Assembly (NCBI GenBank): GCA_018053185.1
Contig: JAGPLX010000001.1
Coordinates: 1 to 64,000, forward strand
Source of the DNA: Syntrophobacteraceae bacterium
GTDB lineage: Bacteria > Desulfobacterota > Syntrophobacteria > Syntrophobacterales > Syntrophobacteraceae
Direction: 5' to 3'
DNA: 64,000 nt
The stretch's first letter is position 1. Each line of letters starts with the position of its first letter. Position numbers and translations under genes: made by a program. The notes below the pieces were generated by a model, which was not told the DNA's origin, ran no database searches, and saw only the letters and a program-made list of their open reading frames with translations. Below, one piece after another: positions 50,932-59,637 of the stretch.

Positions 50932-50933
50932 CC

Positions 50934-51386
50934 ATGCGCCACGGGGTCTCCGGCAGGAAACTCAACCGAACGACGAGCCATCGGTCTGCCATGTTCCGAA
51001 ACATGGTGACATCCCTGTTGCAACATGAACGGATTTGCACAACGGTTCAGAAGGCGAAGGAGCTGCGCCGCTGGGCGGATTGGATGATCACCCTGGGGAA
51101 AAGGGGAGATCTCCATGCCCGACGCCAGGCCTTGGCGACAATTCGGACCAAGAATGTCGTCCACAAGCTTTTCACCCAGCTGGCTCCCCGTTATCAGAAT
51201 CGCCCCGGGGGCTACACCCGCATCGTCAAGGCTGGATACCGGAGGGGAGACGCAGCGCCCATGTGCATTGTGGAATTGATGACCGACGTCAAGGATGACC
51301 GCAAGAAGGCAAAACCGAAGACCAAGAAAGTGCTTTCTGAAACCAAACCGGCACCTGCCTCCCTCCCCACCGACGGGGAGTCATGA
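50934..51386 (+). CDS. rplQ: 50S ribosomal protein bL17
   Basis: bL17 closes the alpha operon. The 150-residue product begins [20 protein letters not shown] and includes [20 protein letters not shown] and [20 protein letters not shown]. After residue 120 a basic, Pro-rich tail ([20 protein letters not shown]) is longer than in E. coli. A strong hairpin terminator follows 30 nt downstream. Confidence 0.98.
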   Translation: MRHGVSGRKLNRTTSHRSAMFRNMVTSLLQHERICTTVQKAKELRRWADWMITLGKRGDLHARRQALATIRTKNVVHKLFTQLAPRYQNRPGGYTRIVKAGYRRGDAAPMCIVELMTDVKDDRKKAKPKTKKVLSETKPAPASLPTDGES

Positions 51387-51415
51387 TTCCAGCTCGAGGT
51401 TGTCGGGATACATTC

Positions 51416-51456
51416 CCTAAACAGACAACCCGCTTTCGGCGGGTTGTCTGTTTAGG
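51416..51456. terminator. Bidirectional hairpin terminator
   Basis: CCTAAACAGACAACCCGC (51416-51433) pairs perfectly over 18 bp with 51439-51456 around a five-base loop TTTCG. It begins 30 nt after the rplQ stop and ends 72 nt before the convergent Cys-rich gene's end, so it can serve both strands. The arms themselves contain the T-rich part; no long T-run follows. Confidence 0.8.
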
Positions 51457-51528
51457 ATTCTACTGCTGTCCAAGGGTTTCGGAGCCGGGCCGGAGGCGCT
51501 TTCGTCGCTTGGGCGGAGCGCCTCTCTC

Positions 51529-51747
51529 TCAGGGAGCGGGCTCTTCCTCTTTCTGATAGTACTGAGCACAGTCCCTGCAGGTGAAACCGCTCCACATGGC
51601 TTTGGCAGCCCTGTCCAGGCAAATATCGTAGTTCTGGCAGGCGAAATTGCGGACTCCCTTGCCTTCCTTGCACATGGCGGGGCCGAGAACCTTGCCGTTC
51701 CTGTCCGATTGGGCCCCATGTCCACGACACACTCTCTCTTTCGGCAT
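51529..51747 (-). CDS. Small Cys-rich protein of unknown function
   Basis: A 72-residue minus-strand gene, starting after GAGGAG. The sequence MPKERVCRGHGAQSDRNGKV continues with MCKEGKGVRNFACQNYDICL and ends WSGFTCRDCAQYYQKEEEPA. Six cysteines are grouped as single Cys, MC, FAC, ICL and CRDC, resembling zinc-binding or Fe-S-type small proteins. I do not know a function for this pattern. It is convergent to rplQ across a shared terminator. The coding case rests on the Cys pattern and ribosome site. Confidence 0.6.
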   Translation of the reverse strand: MPKERVCRGHGAQSDRNGKVLGPAMCKEGKGVRNFACQNYDICLDRAAKAMWSGFTCRDCAQYYQKEEEPAP

Positions 51748-51810
51748 ACCCGCTCACTCCTCAGTATGGTTGGAAGCATCGAGTGGGGTCATGAAATTCC
51801 AAACCCTGTA

Positions 51811-51839
51811 TTATTAAACATTTGAACATCAAAAATCAA
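51811..51839 (-). promoter_or_regulatory. Possible promoter for the Cys-rich gene
   Basis: On the minus strand TTGATT (51834-51839) and TAATAA (51811-51816) are 17 bases apart in an AT-rich stretch, about 65 nt before the Cys-rich gene's ATG. The -10 matches only three bases, so the call is tentative. Confidence 0.3.
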
Positions 51840-51971
51840 TGATACCTCAATAATGGAGGATGGTCGAATCCCCTTTCCGTACCGCCCCTACCCCCATCGG
51901 CAAGCGGTTCGGATCCCTCTAAAAATTTATCCCCTTTTTTGGTTTGTCCATTTCAAGGAAAAAGAAAACCC

Positions 51972-52925
51972 ATGGATGAATCCCGAAAGCATCTGATTTC
52001 CACCTTGGGCATGCTCCTCGGCCTTGGGCTTTTCCTCTGGGCCGGCCTGCAGATGAGCCGAAAGATCGAACCCTATTGGACTTGGTTTTATTGCTTCGCA
52101 TGGTGGAGTTTCATCCTTTTCTCCCAGTCGCTATTGCACCGCAGAGGCGCCCAGTCTCTGCTTTTCGAACAACCCGGCAGGTTTTTCCTCCTCGCATTCT
52201 TTTCCATTAGCCTCTGGCTTGTCTTCGAGGTCTGGAACTTCCGTCTGAACAACTGGGAATACCACAACGTACCCGGTCAAATCACTGCCCGATGGCTTGG
52301 TTATGCCATCTCATTCGCAACGGTTGTGCCAGGGCTCTTCACCATGGAGCATCTTCTGGACCATTTCGGGGTCTTCGGTTCTCTTCAAACTGCGGGAAGA
52401 GCACCCAATGAGCGATTCGACGGATGTCTCTTCTGGACAGGGGCGATCCTTCTGCTGCTCCCCCTGATTTGGCCACGATTCTTTTTCCCTCTTGTCTGGG
52501 GGGGATTCGTTCTGTTGTTGGAGCCAGTCAATTACCGCCTTGGAGCACCCTCACTTCTTCGACAGTGGCGGGAAGGATCCTCACGCAAGGTCTTCCTTCT
52601 CCTCCTGTCGGGCTTGTTGTGTGGCCTTCTTTGGGAGTTCTGGAACTTTTGGGCCGGGTCCAGATGGCGGTACACCATCCCTTATGTGGGCTGGTTCAAA
52701 ATCTTTGAAATGCCCGTTCTAGGTTTTCTCGGCTTTCCCCCGTTTGCCCTCGAATGCTACGGGATGGCGGGCAGTTTTCTCCTTCTCTTCGAGAGAATCC
52801 GGGAACAGAGATCCCCATCCAGGCGATTTTACTTGCAACTCCTTTTTCTGACGGGAATGATTGCTTTTGATCTTTTGGTTTTTTATGGGATCGACCATTA
52901 TACTGTGGCCGCCTATTCCAGGTGA
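51972..52925 (+). CDS. Polytopic membrane protein with internal repeat, unknown function
   Basis: The 317-residue protein has about eight hydrophobic segments. Two related motifs stand out: FEVWNFRLNNWEYHNVP near residue 85 and WEFWNFWAGSRWRYTIPYVG near residue 225, each followed by a hydrophobic segment, suggesting an internal duplication. The Trp- and Asn-rich half repeats are not a motif I can name. The ATG at 51972 follows GGAAAAAG; a GTG 33 nt earlier is less likely. It precedes rimO by 54 nt. Function is unknown. Confidence 0.75.
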   Translation: MDESRKHLISTLGMLLGLGLFLWAGLQMSRKIEPYWTWFYCFAWWSFILFSQSLLHRRGAQSLLFEQPGRFFLLAFFSISLWLVFEVWNFRLNNWEYHNVPGQITARWLGYAISFATVVPGLFTMEHLLDHFGVFGSLQTAGRAPNERFDGCLFWTGAILLLLPLIWPRFFFPLVWGGFVLLLEPVNYRLGAPSLLRQWREGSSRKVFLLLLSGLLCGLLWEFWNFWAGSRWRYTIPYVGWFKIFEMPVLGFLGFPPFALECYGMAGSFLLLFERIREQRSPSRRFYLQLLFLTGMIAFDLLVFYGIDHYTVAAYSR

Positions 52926-52979
52926 ACCATCGAGATATACAACCCTTGCCTTACAGGACGACTACATGGAGTCAACAAG

Positions 52980-54317
52980 GTGAATTCTCCAGCTTCTCTC
53001 ATCAGCTTTGGCTGCGCGAAGAACCTGGTGGACAGCGAAATCATGGTCGCCCAGTTACTGCGCTCGGGCTATTGCATGACCGAGGACCCCGCTGAGGCTT
53101 CCGTGGTGGTGGTCAATACCTGTGGTTTCCTGCTAAGCGCCGTGGAAGAAGGGGTCCAGTCTATTTTGGAGATGGTGGAATGCAAATCGTCGGGCCCCTG
53201 CAAATGCCTCATTGTGACCGGATGCATGGTCCAGCGCTATGGAAAGAAGCTTGCGGCACTCCTTCCCGAGGTGGATCTCTTCCTGGGAACCTCTCATTGC
53301 CATCGGCTGGCGGAGATCCTGGTAGAATGGCAAGCGGGAAACGAACGGCGAGTCTGGCTTGCCGCGCCCCGGCATCTTTTGGACGCTGATACTCCACGCA
53401 CCCGCTCCACCCCCTCACACACCGCCTATCTCAAAATCGCCGAAGGGTGCGGTAATTCCTGCTCCTTTTGCCTGATCCCCCATTTGAGGGGCCCATATCG
53501 AAGCCGCACTATCCCGGACCTGGTGCGGGAAGCCGAAATGATGGTGTCGGAAGGGGTCAAGGAAATCAACCTGATCGCACAAGACACTGCATCCTTCGGC
53601 ATGGACCGGGAGGGATCCCCCCAGCTCATCCCGCTTCTCGAGTCCATGGAAAGGCTACCGGGACCTCTGTGGATCAGGCTCCTTTACTCATATCCGGATC
53701 GAGTGACGGACGATCTGCTGGACTGGATGGCGCAATCGGAGAAAATCGTCCCCTACCTGGACATCCCGATCCAGCACAGTTCCATGAAGGTGCTAGAAAA
53801 GATGCGGACAAACGGGTCCAGGGGCGATCCCCGGGATCTCATCAGCCGCATTCGATCAAAGATGCCTTCCATCTCGCTAAGGACCTCCCTCATGGTGGGA
53901 TTTCCCGGGGAAACAGAAGCGGATTTTCAGGACCTCCTCGAATTTCTGCAGGAGGCTCAGTTTGACCATCTCGGAGTGTTCGCCTTTTCCCCGGAACCGG
54001 GCACCGCAGCCGCCCGGTATCACGGCCAGTTGGACGATGCGATCAAGGAGGAGAGGAGACGCATCCTCCTGGAACACCAGCAGGAGATCTCTCGTCGCCG
54101 TCTGGAACGCCTGGTTGGTCAGGTGTTCCCTGTGTTGGTGGAGGGCTATCACCCGGAGACCAACCTTTTGCTTTGCGGGCGGCTGGCCACACAGGCACCG
54201 GAGGTAGATGGCGGGGTTCTCATCACCAAGGGGCTCGGTATTCCAGGGGAGTTTGCCAGAGCCAGGATCACCACAGCTCACCCCTATGATCTGGAGGCCG
54301 AACTGCTCCCTTTCTGA
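52980..54317 (+). CDS. rimO: Ribosomal protein uS12 methylthiotransferase RimO
   Basis: RimO is a radical-SAM enzyme that adds a methylthio group to Asp89 of uS12. The 445 residues have the N-terminal cluster-binding cysteines (Cys12 in SFGCAKNLVDSE, VNTCGF, VTGCMVQRY) and the radical-SAM motif GCGNSCSFCLIPHLRGPYRS. A TRAM domain closes the protein. The start is GTG at 52980 after CAAGG. Distinguished from MiaB by SFGCAKN. A hairpin terminator follows. Confidence 0.96.
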   Translation: MNSPASLISFGCAKNLVDSEIMVAQLLRSGYCMTEDPAEASVVVVNTCGFLLSAVEEGVQSILEMVECKSSGPCKCLIVTGCMVQRYGKKLAALLPEVDLFLGTSHCHRLAEILVEWQAGNERRVWLAAPRHLLDADTPRTRSTPSHTAYLKIAEGCGNSCSFCLIPHLRGPYRSRTIPDLVREAEMMVSEGVKEINLIAQDTASFGMDREGSPQLIPLLESMERLPGPLWIRLLYSYPDRVTDDLLDWMAQSEKIVPYLDIPIQHSSMKVLEKMRTNGSRGDPRDLISRIRSKMPSISLRTSLMVGFPGETEADFQDLLEFLQEAQFDHLGVFAFSPEPGTAAARYHGQLDDAIKEERRRILLEHQQEISRRRLERLVGQVFPVLVEGYHPETNLLLCGRLATQAPEVDGGVLITKGLGIPGEFARARITTAHPYDLEAELLPF

Positions 54318-54345
54318 GGCCAGAAAGGGGTCTCCCCGATTTTTT
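54307..54345 (+). terminator. rimO terminator
   Basis: CCCTTTCTG (54308-54316) pairs with CAGAAAGGG (54321-54329) over nine bases with loop AGGC, overlapping the rimO stop codon; a T-run (54340-54345) follows ten bases later, and GGGG-TCT-CCCC provides an alternative stem closer to it. Confidence 0.5.
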
Positions 54346-54392
54346 GTGGCACAAGTGCCGGAACATCGCCCGGACCGCGCCCCGAAAACGCT

Positions 54393-54421
54393 TTGACAGA
54401 TGAGAAAATTTTCGCTATGTA
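54393..54421 (+). promoter_or_regulatory. Predicted promoter for the polyprenyl synthase gene
   Basis: TTGACA (54393-54398) and TATGTA (54416-54421) are separated by 17 bases, and the start codon is 75 nt further on. The -35 is perfect and the -10 partial. Sequence-based only. Confidence 0.45.
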
Positions 54422-54495
54422 CCGCATAGACCCTATGTGTGCCGAAAGGGTCATGGAGAACCGGAGCGCAGGCTGAATAATATGATGCTAGAATT

Positions 54496-55548
54496 ATGCA
54501 AATGGATCAAATAAGCACTTCACCGGGTGACACTCCCATCATCCTGGCGAATCTTTTCCACCCCGAGATCGAGGACATCAAGGAGCGGATTTCCAGAAGG
54601 ATCCGACCCGATCTTGAACGGATCGAGGCGGAGATGACTCGTTTGTTGACCACCAGTGTCCCCCTCATTTCCGTGGTCGGCCGTTACATTCTCCGCAGCG
54701 GCGGCAAGAGGCTCCGTCCGCTTCTTATGGTTCTTTCCGCCCGTTTGTGCGGCTACAAGGGCAATCATGACGCGCCTCTGTCCGTGGTATTCGAATTCCT
54801 CCACGCGGCCTCGCTCCTTCACGACGATGTGGTCGACCACGCAGAACTGCGCCGAAGCAAGCCCGCAGCCAATACCATTTGGGGAAACCCGGCCGTGGTG
54901 CTGGTGGGGGACTTCCTCTATTCCAAAGCGATCTTCATGACCGTGGGCTACGATAACATGAGGATCATGGAGGTATTGTCCTGGGCCACTACGCAGATGG
55001 CCGAAGGAGAAGTCCTCCAGATGGTTCGGGCGGATGATATTGAGGTGGATGAGAAAGAATACCTGGAAATCATCACTCGGAAGACGGCGGTCCTCATCAG
55101 CGCCGCATGCCAGATCGGGGCGATCTTCGGAGGAGGTGGCCCGGTGGAGGAGGCAGCCCTCCGGTCCTACGGGCTCAGCCTGGGTCTTGCTTTTCAGCTG
55201 ATCGACGATGCTCTGGATTACATGGGGGATACCAGCGAACTGGGAAAACCCGTGGGGAATGATCTTCGGGAGGGGAAAGCCACTCTGCCCCTGATCTGCG
55301 CCCTGACGAACGGACGATCCGCCGAAAAAAATCGCTTTCGTGAAATCTTCAGCGAAGAGGAAATGTCTCAGGAGGCTTTCGAAGAGATCAGGAACCTGGT
55401 GATTCAGGCCGGTGGGATTGAATACACCCAGCGGTTGGCGGTTGAATATGTCCAGAAGGCAAAGGACTCCTTGCACGTCTTTTCCCCAAGTCCCACAAGA
55501 GACCTATTGTGCGACATCGCCGATTACATCATCTACCGAAGAGTCTAG
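54496..55548 (+). CDS. Polyprenyl diphosphate synthase
   Basis: This enzyme extends isoprenyl diphosphates for quinone side chains. The 350 residues show both Asp-rich motifs, LLHDDVVDHAELRR (first) and LIDDALDYMGD (second). The positions before the first motif are Ala-Ser, which favours long chains, so octaprenyl or nonaprenyl synthase is likely. Similarity is to the IspB group. The first 40 residues are variable. It stands alone between rimO and the haem cluster. The exact chain length cannot be told. Confidence 0.92.
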   Translation: MQMDQISTSPGDTPIILANLFHPEIEDIKERISRRIRPDLERIEAEMTRLLTTSVPLISVVGRYILRSGGKRLRPLLMVLSARLCGYKGNHDAPLSVVFEFLHAASLLHDDVVDHAELRRSKPAANTIWGNPAVVLVGDFLYSKAIFMTVGYDNMRIMEVLSWATTQMAEGEVLQMVRADDIEVDEKEYLEIITRKTAVLISAACQIGAIFGGGGPVEEAALRSYGLSLGLAFQLIDDALDYMGDTSELGKPVGNDLREGKATLPLICALTNGRSAEKNRFREIFSEEEMSQEAFEEIRNLVIQAGGIEYTQRLAVEYVQKAKDSLHVFSPSPTRDLLCDIADYIIYRRV

Positions 55549-56122
55549 ACCTTCTGTCCGCAAAGGTGTTAAATTCGCCTTCGCTCTATGGCGAACTACA
55601 ACCCTGAGGGGGTGGCTCTCACGCCGCCTTCCCGGAATAGGCAGCCCTCCTGTGGTGAGGTAATTGGAACAATTCCTATGGTCCGGTTTCGAACCAGGCC
55701 ACTCCGAAGGATCCAGTGCCCGCTCTCGAGAAATCGACCCCGGGCTGTCGACCACGACAGTGTTCCCGGCTTGTCTCCACACCCATTCATGTTTGGTCTC
55801 AAGATCCTGTCCCCTTGTCGGGCGGCATGGCTCCGCAGTTGCACGGAAGGTCGCAGGGCGGACGGAAAACGGCGAAGTCCATCGTCTGCCATGGAAAGGA
55901 CCGGGGTTCGCCTCGGGAGGGTGAGGATTGCCGCTCCTCTGCCCACCCCCTCAGAGAAACAATATTGACCGGGTGTCAGGAAGACGACAATTGCCCGAAC
56001 CGTGACGGATCCGCTTTCTCGGAGTTCGAAATGAAGTCGATGTTGCTTCCAAATGCCCCGGTGCCATCCAACGGCAGAAGGGATTCATCTTCCGTTCCCC
56101 TGCGTTGCATGGGGCGATCCGG
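55549..56122. other. 574-nt gap before the tetrapyrrole cluster
   Basis: No gene can be supported here. The gap includes hairpins: TTCGCC with GGCGAA soon after the polyprenyl synthase stop, and CTGTCG (55745-55750) with CGACAG (55755-55760) around ACCA, extended by flanking CGGG and CCCG. They could be terminators or leader structures of the downstream operon, but no known riboswitch was recognised. Confidence 0.5.
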
Positions 56123-56815
56123 GTGAAAACAGTCTTCTATCCCATGTTCGCTTCCCTGGAGGGGAGGGTCTGTCTGGTCGTGGGAGGAGGCTCCGTCGCC
56201 GAACGTAAGGTTCGCGGGCTCCTTCCCCGTGGCGCCTCCATTCGGCTTGCGGCAGCCTCTCTAACCCCGCGACTGAAGGGGTGGATCGCGGACGCTCGCA
56301 TTCACTATGAGGGAGAAGAATACCGAGAAAACTTACTGGAGAAAGTCGACTTGGTTTTTGCAGCTACCAACGACCCCATTTTGAACCGACAGGTAGCCGA
56401 ACACGCGCGACAGCGGGGGTTGTGGTGCAATATGGCTACCAATCCCGAACTGGGATCATTCATCGTGCCGTCCGTCATCGAACGGGGACCCATTTCCATC
56501 GCCGTCAGCACCACAGGGTTGAGCCCCGCCCTGGCCAGGTTGATTCGGGAAAGACTGGAAGGGGAATTCGGCCCCGAATGGGTTCAATTCGCGGAGTTCA
56601 TGGGGAGGCTTCGCAAGCTCATCCGGTCCAAGGGCTTGGAAACTCGTGAGAACCAGCATCTTTTCCGGGATCTATCGAGGCTCCCCTTCCCGACCTGGAT
56701 TCGAGAGAATAGGTTGGAAGAGGCGTTTCAGACCGTGCAGGATGTCTGTGACGGTCGAGTCCTTGCAGAGGAGCTGGCTCAGATTTGGGATGAATCATGG
56801 AAAGTGTCTTCCTGA
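56123..56815 (+). CDS. Precorrin-2 dehydrogenase / sirohydrochlorin-type NAD enzyme
   Basis: The 230-residue protein resembles the NAD-dependent precorrin-2 dehydrogenase domain of siroheme synthase (Met8p / CysG N-terminus). Signatures are LVVGGGSVAERKVRGLLPRG near residue 16, the NAD loop, and ATNDPILNRQVAEHARQRGL. No methyltransferase or second domain is fused. GTG at 56123 is taken as start; TTG at 56105 would add six residues. It overlaps the HemX-like gene by 19 nt. Sulfate reducers need siroheme for sulfite reductase and for one haem route. Confidence 0.88.
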   Translation: MKTVFYPMFASLEGRVCLVVGGGSVAERKVRGLLPRGASIRLAAASLTPRLKGWIADARIHYEGEEYRENLLEKVDLVFAATNDPILNRQVAEHARQRGLWCNMATNPELGSFIVPSVIERGPISIAVSTTGLSPALARLIRERLEGEFGPEWVQFAEFMGRLRKLIRSKGLETRENQHLFRDLSRLPFPTWIRENRLEEAFQTVQDVCDGRVLAEELAQIWDESWKVSS

Positions 56816-57618
56816 TCCTCGCTACCATCGCCTATTGCATTGGAGCCGTCGGGTACCTCATGTACCTGGTTCGTGACCAGGATTCCATCCACCGCGTATC
56901 GAGCGGGATTCTTCTGGTGGGAGCCACCCTGCAGGGTTTGTCCCTGGTCATGCGGTCACTCTCCATGGGACGTTTGGCGGTCACCAACAGTCAGGAGGCT
57001 CTTTCCTTTTTCGCCTGGGTCTTGGTGGTCGTGTACCTTGTCGTGCAGACACGTTTTCATTTGAAGATCCTCGGGTCGTTCGTCTCCCCCCTTGCCGTCT
57101 TGTTCATGCTGGGATCTCCCCTTATGCCCGCACGCATGATCCCGCAGAGCGGGATATTGCAAAGCATTTGGGTCGTGGTCCACGTTTCGGCCTTGTTTTT
57201 GGCCAATGCCCTGTTCGCACTGGCGTTCAGCGCTGGAATCATGTACCTCTTGCAGGAAAGAACCATCAAGCGAAAGAACTTCGGGTTTCTTTACCTGCGT
57301 CTCCCCTCCTTGGAAAGCCTGGATAAACTCAACTACGCCTGTCTCATCCTCGGCTTCCCCCTGATGACCCTTGGATTGATCACAGGATTCGTTTATGCCG
57401 GTGCTGTGTGGCGTTCACCCTGGAATTGGGACCCGAAGGAGATTTTTGCTCTCATCACCTGGTTCATCTATGCCATATTGCTCCATGAGAGACTGGCGGT
57501 CGGATGGAGAGGACGCCGTGCCGCATGGCTGGCCATTTTTGGATTCTCGGCCGTGCTTGTGACCTTTCTCGGTGTGAATCTATTTTTGCAGGGACACCAT
57601 ACTGTCTTCATCAGGTAA
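56797..57618 (+). CDS. HemX/CcsA-type cytochrome c assembly membrane protein
   Basis: The 273-residue protein has eight or so transmembrane segments and the tryptophan-rich WWD-type signature WRSPWNWDPKEIFALITWF near residue 206, which binds haem in CcsA/CcmC/HemX proteins. The position directly before hemA is typical of HemX-like proteins, which affect glutamyl-tRNA reductase levels or haem delivery. Start ATG at 56797 overlaps the previous gene; the stop is eight bases before hemA. Confidence 0.88.
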   Translation: MESVFLILATIAYCIGAVGYLMYLVRDQDSIHRVSSGILLVGATLQGLSLVMRSLSMGRLAVTNSQEALSFFAWVLVVVYLVVQTRFHLKILGSFVSPLAVLFMLGSPLMPARMIPQSGILQSIWVVVHVSALFLANALFALAFSAGIMYLLQERTIKRKNFGFLYLRLPSLESLDKLNYACLILGFPLMTLGLITGFVYAGAVWRSPWNWDPKEIFALITWFIYAILLHERLAVGWRGRRAAWLAIFGFSAVLVTFLGVNLFLQGHHTVFIR

Positions 57619-57625
57619 GAGCAAA

Positions 57626-58981
57626 ATGTCGCAAATCGTTCTCGTGGGAGTGAATCACAAGACCGCCCCGGTGGAAATCCGAGAGCAATTGGCTGTGGTT
57701 TGTCGACAAGATACGCCCCTGCTTCACTGGTTCCCCCAGCTTCGGCATGTAGAGGAACTTTTCGTGCTTTCCACCTGCAATCGGGTCGAGATCCTTTTTG
57801 TCTGCAGTCAACTGAATGAAGCCACTCACGAAGTCAAGTCCCTCTTCAAACAGCTGCTCGGGGACGACCTCTCCTCCCAACTGGAACCCTGTTTCTACAC
57901 CTATCAGTTCCTGGATGCCGTGAAGCATTTGTTCCGAGTCGCCTCGAGCCTTGATTCGATGGTGGTGGGGGAACCACAGATTTTGGGCCAGATCAAGGCC
58001 GCCTACCGGGATGCGACCGAATGCAAGGCTGTGGGAGTGGTTCTTAACCGTCTCCTCCACAAGGCCTTTTCCGTTGCCAAGAGAGTTCGTTCCGAAACCA
58101 TGATCGGCTCCCATGCCGTTTCCATCAGTTATGCCGCCGTGGAGCTCGCGCGCAAGATTTTCCGGGAACTTCGGGACAAGAGAGTTCTGCTGATCGGAGC
58201 CGGAGAGATGGCGGAGTTGGCCGCTGAACATCTGCTGGCCCAGGGGGTCCGCCAGTTGACGGTGGCCAACCGAACCCTGGAGAGGGCCGTCGAACTGGCG
58301 GGTCGCTTTAAAGCGGAAACCATCCCCTTTTCCCACATCCTGGATGTTTTGAAGCATGTCGATATCGTCCTCACCTCCACCGGTTCCCAGGAACCTATTT
58401 TGCGATATCAGAGTGTCAAAGCGCGAATGCGCGAACGGAGAAATCGTCCCCTGTTTTTTATCGATATTGCAGTACCCAGGGACGTGGAACAAAAAGTGAA
58501 CGAGATCGAGAATGTCTATCTCTACGATATCGACGACTTGCAGGGAGTTGTCGATCTCAACCGCTCCGGCAGACAAACGGAGGCAGAGAAAGCGGAGCAC
58601 ATTGTCGCGGAGGAAACGGTCAAGTTCCAGCAGTGGCTTTGTACCCTGGACGTAGTGCCGACCATCGTGCAGCTTAGGGAAAAAGCGGATGCCATTCGGA
58701 GGCAGGAGCTCCTTCGCACCCTCAGTCACTTGCCTCACCTTTCTGAAAGGGATCAAAAGGCCATCGACATTCTTACCCAGTCCATTGTCAAGAAGCTGCT
58801 CCACGACCCCATCGTGTTCCTCAAGAAGAAAGCCCGCAGGGGAAGCAGACAGCTATACACCGACTGTACCCAGCAGCTTTTCAACCTGACCAACGGGTGC
58901 AAAAGCGATTCCCCTGCCTTGACGGATGAGGTCTTAAGTGGTAAGAATGACAACAAGCTCCTGAAAAATTTGGAGAAATGA
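57626..58981 (+). CDS. hemA: Glutamyl-tRNA reductase
   Basis: HemA makes glutamate-1-semialdehyde from glutamyl-tRNA, the first step of C5 tetrapyrrole synthesis. The 451 residues show VGVNHKTAPVEIREQLAV, the catalytic Cys51 in LSTCNRVEI, and the NADPH domain with LIGAGEMAELAAEHL. The C-terminal region is slightly long. The start ATG at 57626 is well placed. The gene is preceded by HemX-like and siroheme-type genes, forming a tetrapyrrole cluster. Confidence 0.97.
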   Translation: MSQIVLVGVNHKTAPVEIREQLAVVCRQDTPLLHWFPQLRHVEELFVLSTCNRVEILFVCSQLNEATHEVKSLFKQLLGDDLSSQLEPCFYTYQFLDAVKHLFRVASSLDSMVVGEPQILGQIKAAYRDATECKAVGVVLNRLLHKAFSVAKRVRSETMIGSHAVSISYAAVELARKIFRELRDKRVLLIGAGEMAELAAEHLLAQGVRQLTVANRTLERAVELAGRFKAETIPFSHILDVLKHVDIVLTSTGSQEPILRYQSVKARMRERRNRPLFFIDIAVPRDVEQKVNEIENVYLYDIDDLQGVVDLNRSGRQTEAEKAEHIVAEETVKFQQWLCTLDVVPTIVQLREKADAIRRQELLRTLSHLPHLSERDQKAIDILTQSIVKKLLHDPIVFLKKKARRGSRQLYTDCTQQLFNLTNGCKSDSPALTDEVLSGKNDNKLLKNLEK

Positions 58982-58994
58982 ACAGGAATTCACG

Positions 58995-59396
58995 ATGGCC
59001 GAGATCATTGAGTTTGGCAAGAAGGCCGAGGACCTGAAATCTTGCCGCGACACGAGCGTGCGTCAGAGGAAGCTCGACGCGTTGAAGAAAATTTTCCAAT
59101 GCACTCGATGCATGCTCAAATGTGCAAAATGTGGGACTCAGTTGGACATGAATGTGGAAGAATCGATCAGGTACGCCGCCCCTTACCATTTCTGCCGGAA
59201 CTGCCTCGAGGAGTACGAAGAGTACCGGGCCAGGATAGGTGGCAAGGAGGCAGGTCCCAGATTTTACTGGCACAACGATGTTTGGATGAAAGTGTGGGAA
59301 AGTTGGCTGGAACATCAAAAGCATTTGGATCAATACAGGCAGTCCAAGGAATTCCTCAAACTCCTGGAAGAGGTGGAGGATTTGCTGCGGCGGTAG
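58995..59396 (+). CDS. Conserved-looking zinc-ribbon protein, unknown function
   Basis: This 133-residue hydrophilic protein has three CxxC pairs, in [19 protein letters not shown] and [14 protein letters not shown], consistent with a zinc ribbon or rubredoxin-like metal site. The C-terminal half is charged and helical ([20 protein letters not shown]). It begins 13 nt after hemA and precedes tatA by 34 nt, so it is probably in the same transcript. Function is unknown; context hints at haem or cytochrome maturation, which is inference. Confidence 0.65.
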   Translation: MAEIIEFGKKAEDLKSCRDTSVRQRKLDALKKIFQCTRCMLKCAKCGTQLDMNVEESIRYAAPYHFCRNCLEEYEEYRARIGGKEAGPRFYWHNDVWMKVWESWLEHQKHLDQYRQSKEFLKLLEEVEDLLRR

Positions 59397-59430
59397 GCCT
59401 GTAAGCCATTCATTTGGGGAGGGGCTGGTA

Positions 59431-59637
59431 ATGATCGGTGGGTTGGGAATGCCGGAGCTGATTGTCATCCTGGTGATCGTTCTCATCATTTTCGGGGCGG
59501 GAAAGTTGCCACAGATCGGAGAAGGCCTGGGCAAAGGAATTCGAAACTTCAAGAAAGCCACATCGGATCCTCTCGAAGCCCCTTCCGAGAAAGTTGAGAA
59601 AATCGAGGAAAAAGTCTCCTCGGACAAGGTGAGCTAG
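59431..59637 (+). CDS. tatA: Twin-arginine translocase subunit TatA/TatE
   Basis: TatA forms the channel component of the Tat export pathway. The 68 residues have one N-terminal transmembrane helix ([20 protein letters not shown]), then the amphipathic motif [18 protein letters not shown], and a charged tail, all typical. The ATG follows GGGGAGGGG. tatB and tatC are not in the window. It stands between the zinc-ribbon gene and convergent ssb. Confidence 0.95.
   Translation: MIGGLGMPELIVILVIVLIIFGAGKLPQIGEGLGKGIRNFKKATSDPLEAPSEKVEKIEEKVSSDKVS

Noticed and set aside
55660-55710. T-arm-like sequence on the minus strand (TTCGAAA loop) suggesting a tRNA
   Set aside because: The stem has a mismatch and no acceptor or anticodon arm can be built around it.
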